Position numbers and translations under genes: made by a program
In this document: positions 14,131-14,317 of the stretch, piece after piece
Numbering within the stretch: the stretch's first letter is position 1
Layout: each line of letters starts with the position of its first letter
Notes under the pieces: model-generated
What the model was told of the DNA's origin: nothing
Databases searched by the model: none
The model's input: the letters and a program-made list of their open reading frames with translations, nothing else
Assembly (NCBI RefSeq): GCF_003465825.1
Contig: NZ_QSBV01000029.1
Span: 1-14,317 of the forward strand
Direction: 5' to 3'
DNA length: 14,317 nucleotides
From: Collinsella sp. AF02-46-1
Lineage (GTDB): Bacteria; Actinomycetota; Coriobacteriia; Coriobacteriales; Coriobacteriaceae

Positions 14131-14182
14131 GCCTCGAGGCCGGCGATTTGGCCCGCTTCCCGACCTTGGCGAGGCTTGTTTT
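14131..14182 (+). terminator. Possible weak terminator after the 84-residue protein gene
   Basis: GCCTCG (14131-14136) can pair with CGAGGC (14170-14175), with a smaller GGCC stem inside, followed by TTGTTTT. The long loop makes this a weak candidate, but it starts directly after the stop codon. Confidence 0.35.
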
Positions 14183-14317
14183 AGGGCTTGTGGCCAAAAA
14201 AGGGCAAATATGAGTACTGTTACCTTTTTAGTAGCAGCGATTCTTGGTCGAAATCGGCAAAACTCGACTTGAAACTGGTAGCGCACAGAGATGTGGTGTA
14301 AGAGGCGGGGCATGCCC
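14183..14317. other. AT-richer noncoding patch at the right edge
   Basis: This stretch is visibly more AT-rich than the surrounding genes, with A- and T-runs at 14196-14201 and 14224-14229. It holds only a very short frame (14210-14272, 20 codons, from ATG) preceded by AAGGG. No gene, RNA or clear promoter could be supported. It may be the start of the regulatory region of a gene beyond the window. Confidence 0.4.

Overview
The window is GC-rich, densely coding bacterial chromosome with no mobile element, phage, rRNA, tRNA or CRISPR signature. It most likely comes from an actinobacterial gut anaerobe of the class Coriobacteriia, Collinsella or a close relative. That placement is an inference from the gene mix: a tmk-holB-ricT operon, an archaeal-type topoisomerase IA with a lysine/alanine-rich tail, a subgroup Ic aspartate aminotransferase, HypA/HypB beside Tat genes, and frequent GTG/TTG starts.

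Layout. Five minus-strand genes run leftward from 5430 to the window edge: tmk, holB and ricT, which are nearly or actually overlapping, then after a 102-base gap comF, and finally a gene that leaves the window and looks like a nuclease-fold protein of the VSR/DUF559 type. The comF ribosome binding site lies inside a perfect 12-bp hairpin. Divergent from tmk is a plus-strand gene (5670-6653) for a single-pass membrane protein with a zinc ribbon. Two perfect 21-bp inverted repeats sharing the core TAGGGAC flank this gene, and a strong bidirectional terminator (6733-6772) closes it against the converging topA.

From 11901 down to 6796 the minus strand carries a Tat translocase pair (TatA/B-type plus TatC), the nickel chaperones hypA and hypB, and topA. 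Spacing from tat to hypA is very tight. Tat plus Hyp suggests a link to maturation or export of a NiFe enzyme, but no hydrogenase gene is in the window. Upstream, also on the minus strand, are an aminotransferase and a small STAS-domain anti-sigma-factor antagonist. The right end has a short unrecognised plus-strand gene (84 residues) and a more AT-rich noncoding patch.

Most genes are housekeeping: dTMP phosphorylation, the clamp loader, mRNA processing, DNA topology, protein export, metal insertion and amino acid metabolism. The items most worth a second look are the truncated nuclease-like gene, the hairpin over the comF start, the extra cysteine cluster and Arg-rich tail of RicT, the archaeal-type TopA, the paired 21-bp inverted repeats, and the zinc-ribbon membrane protein.
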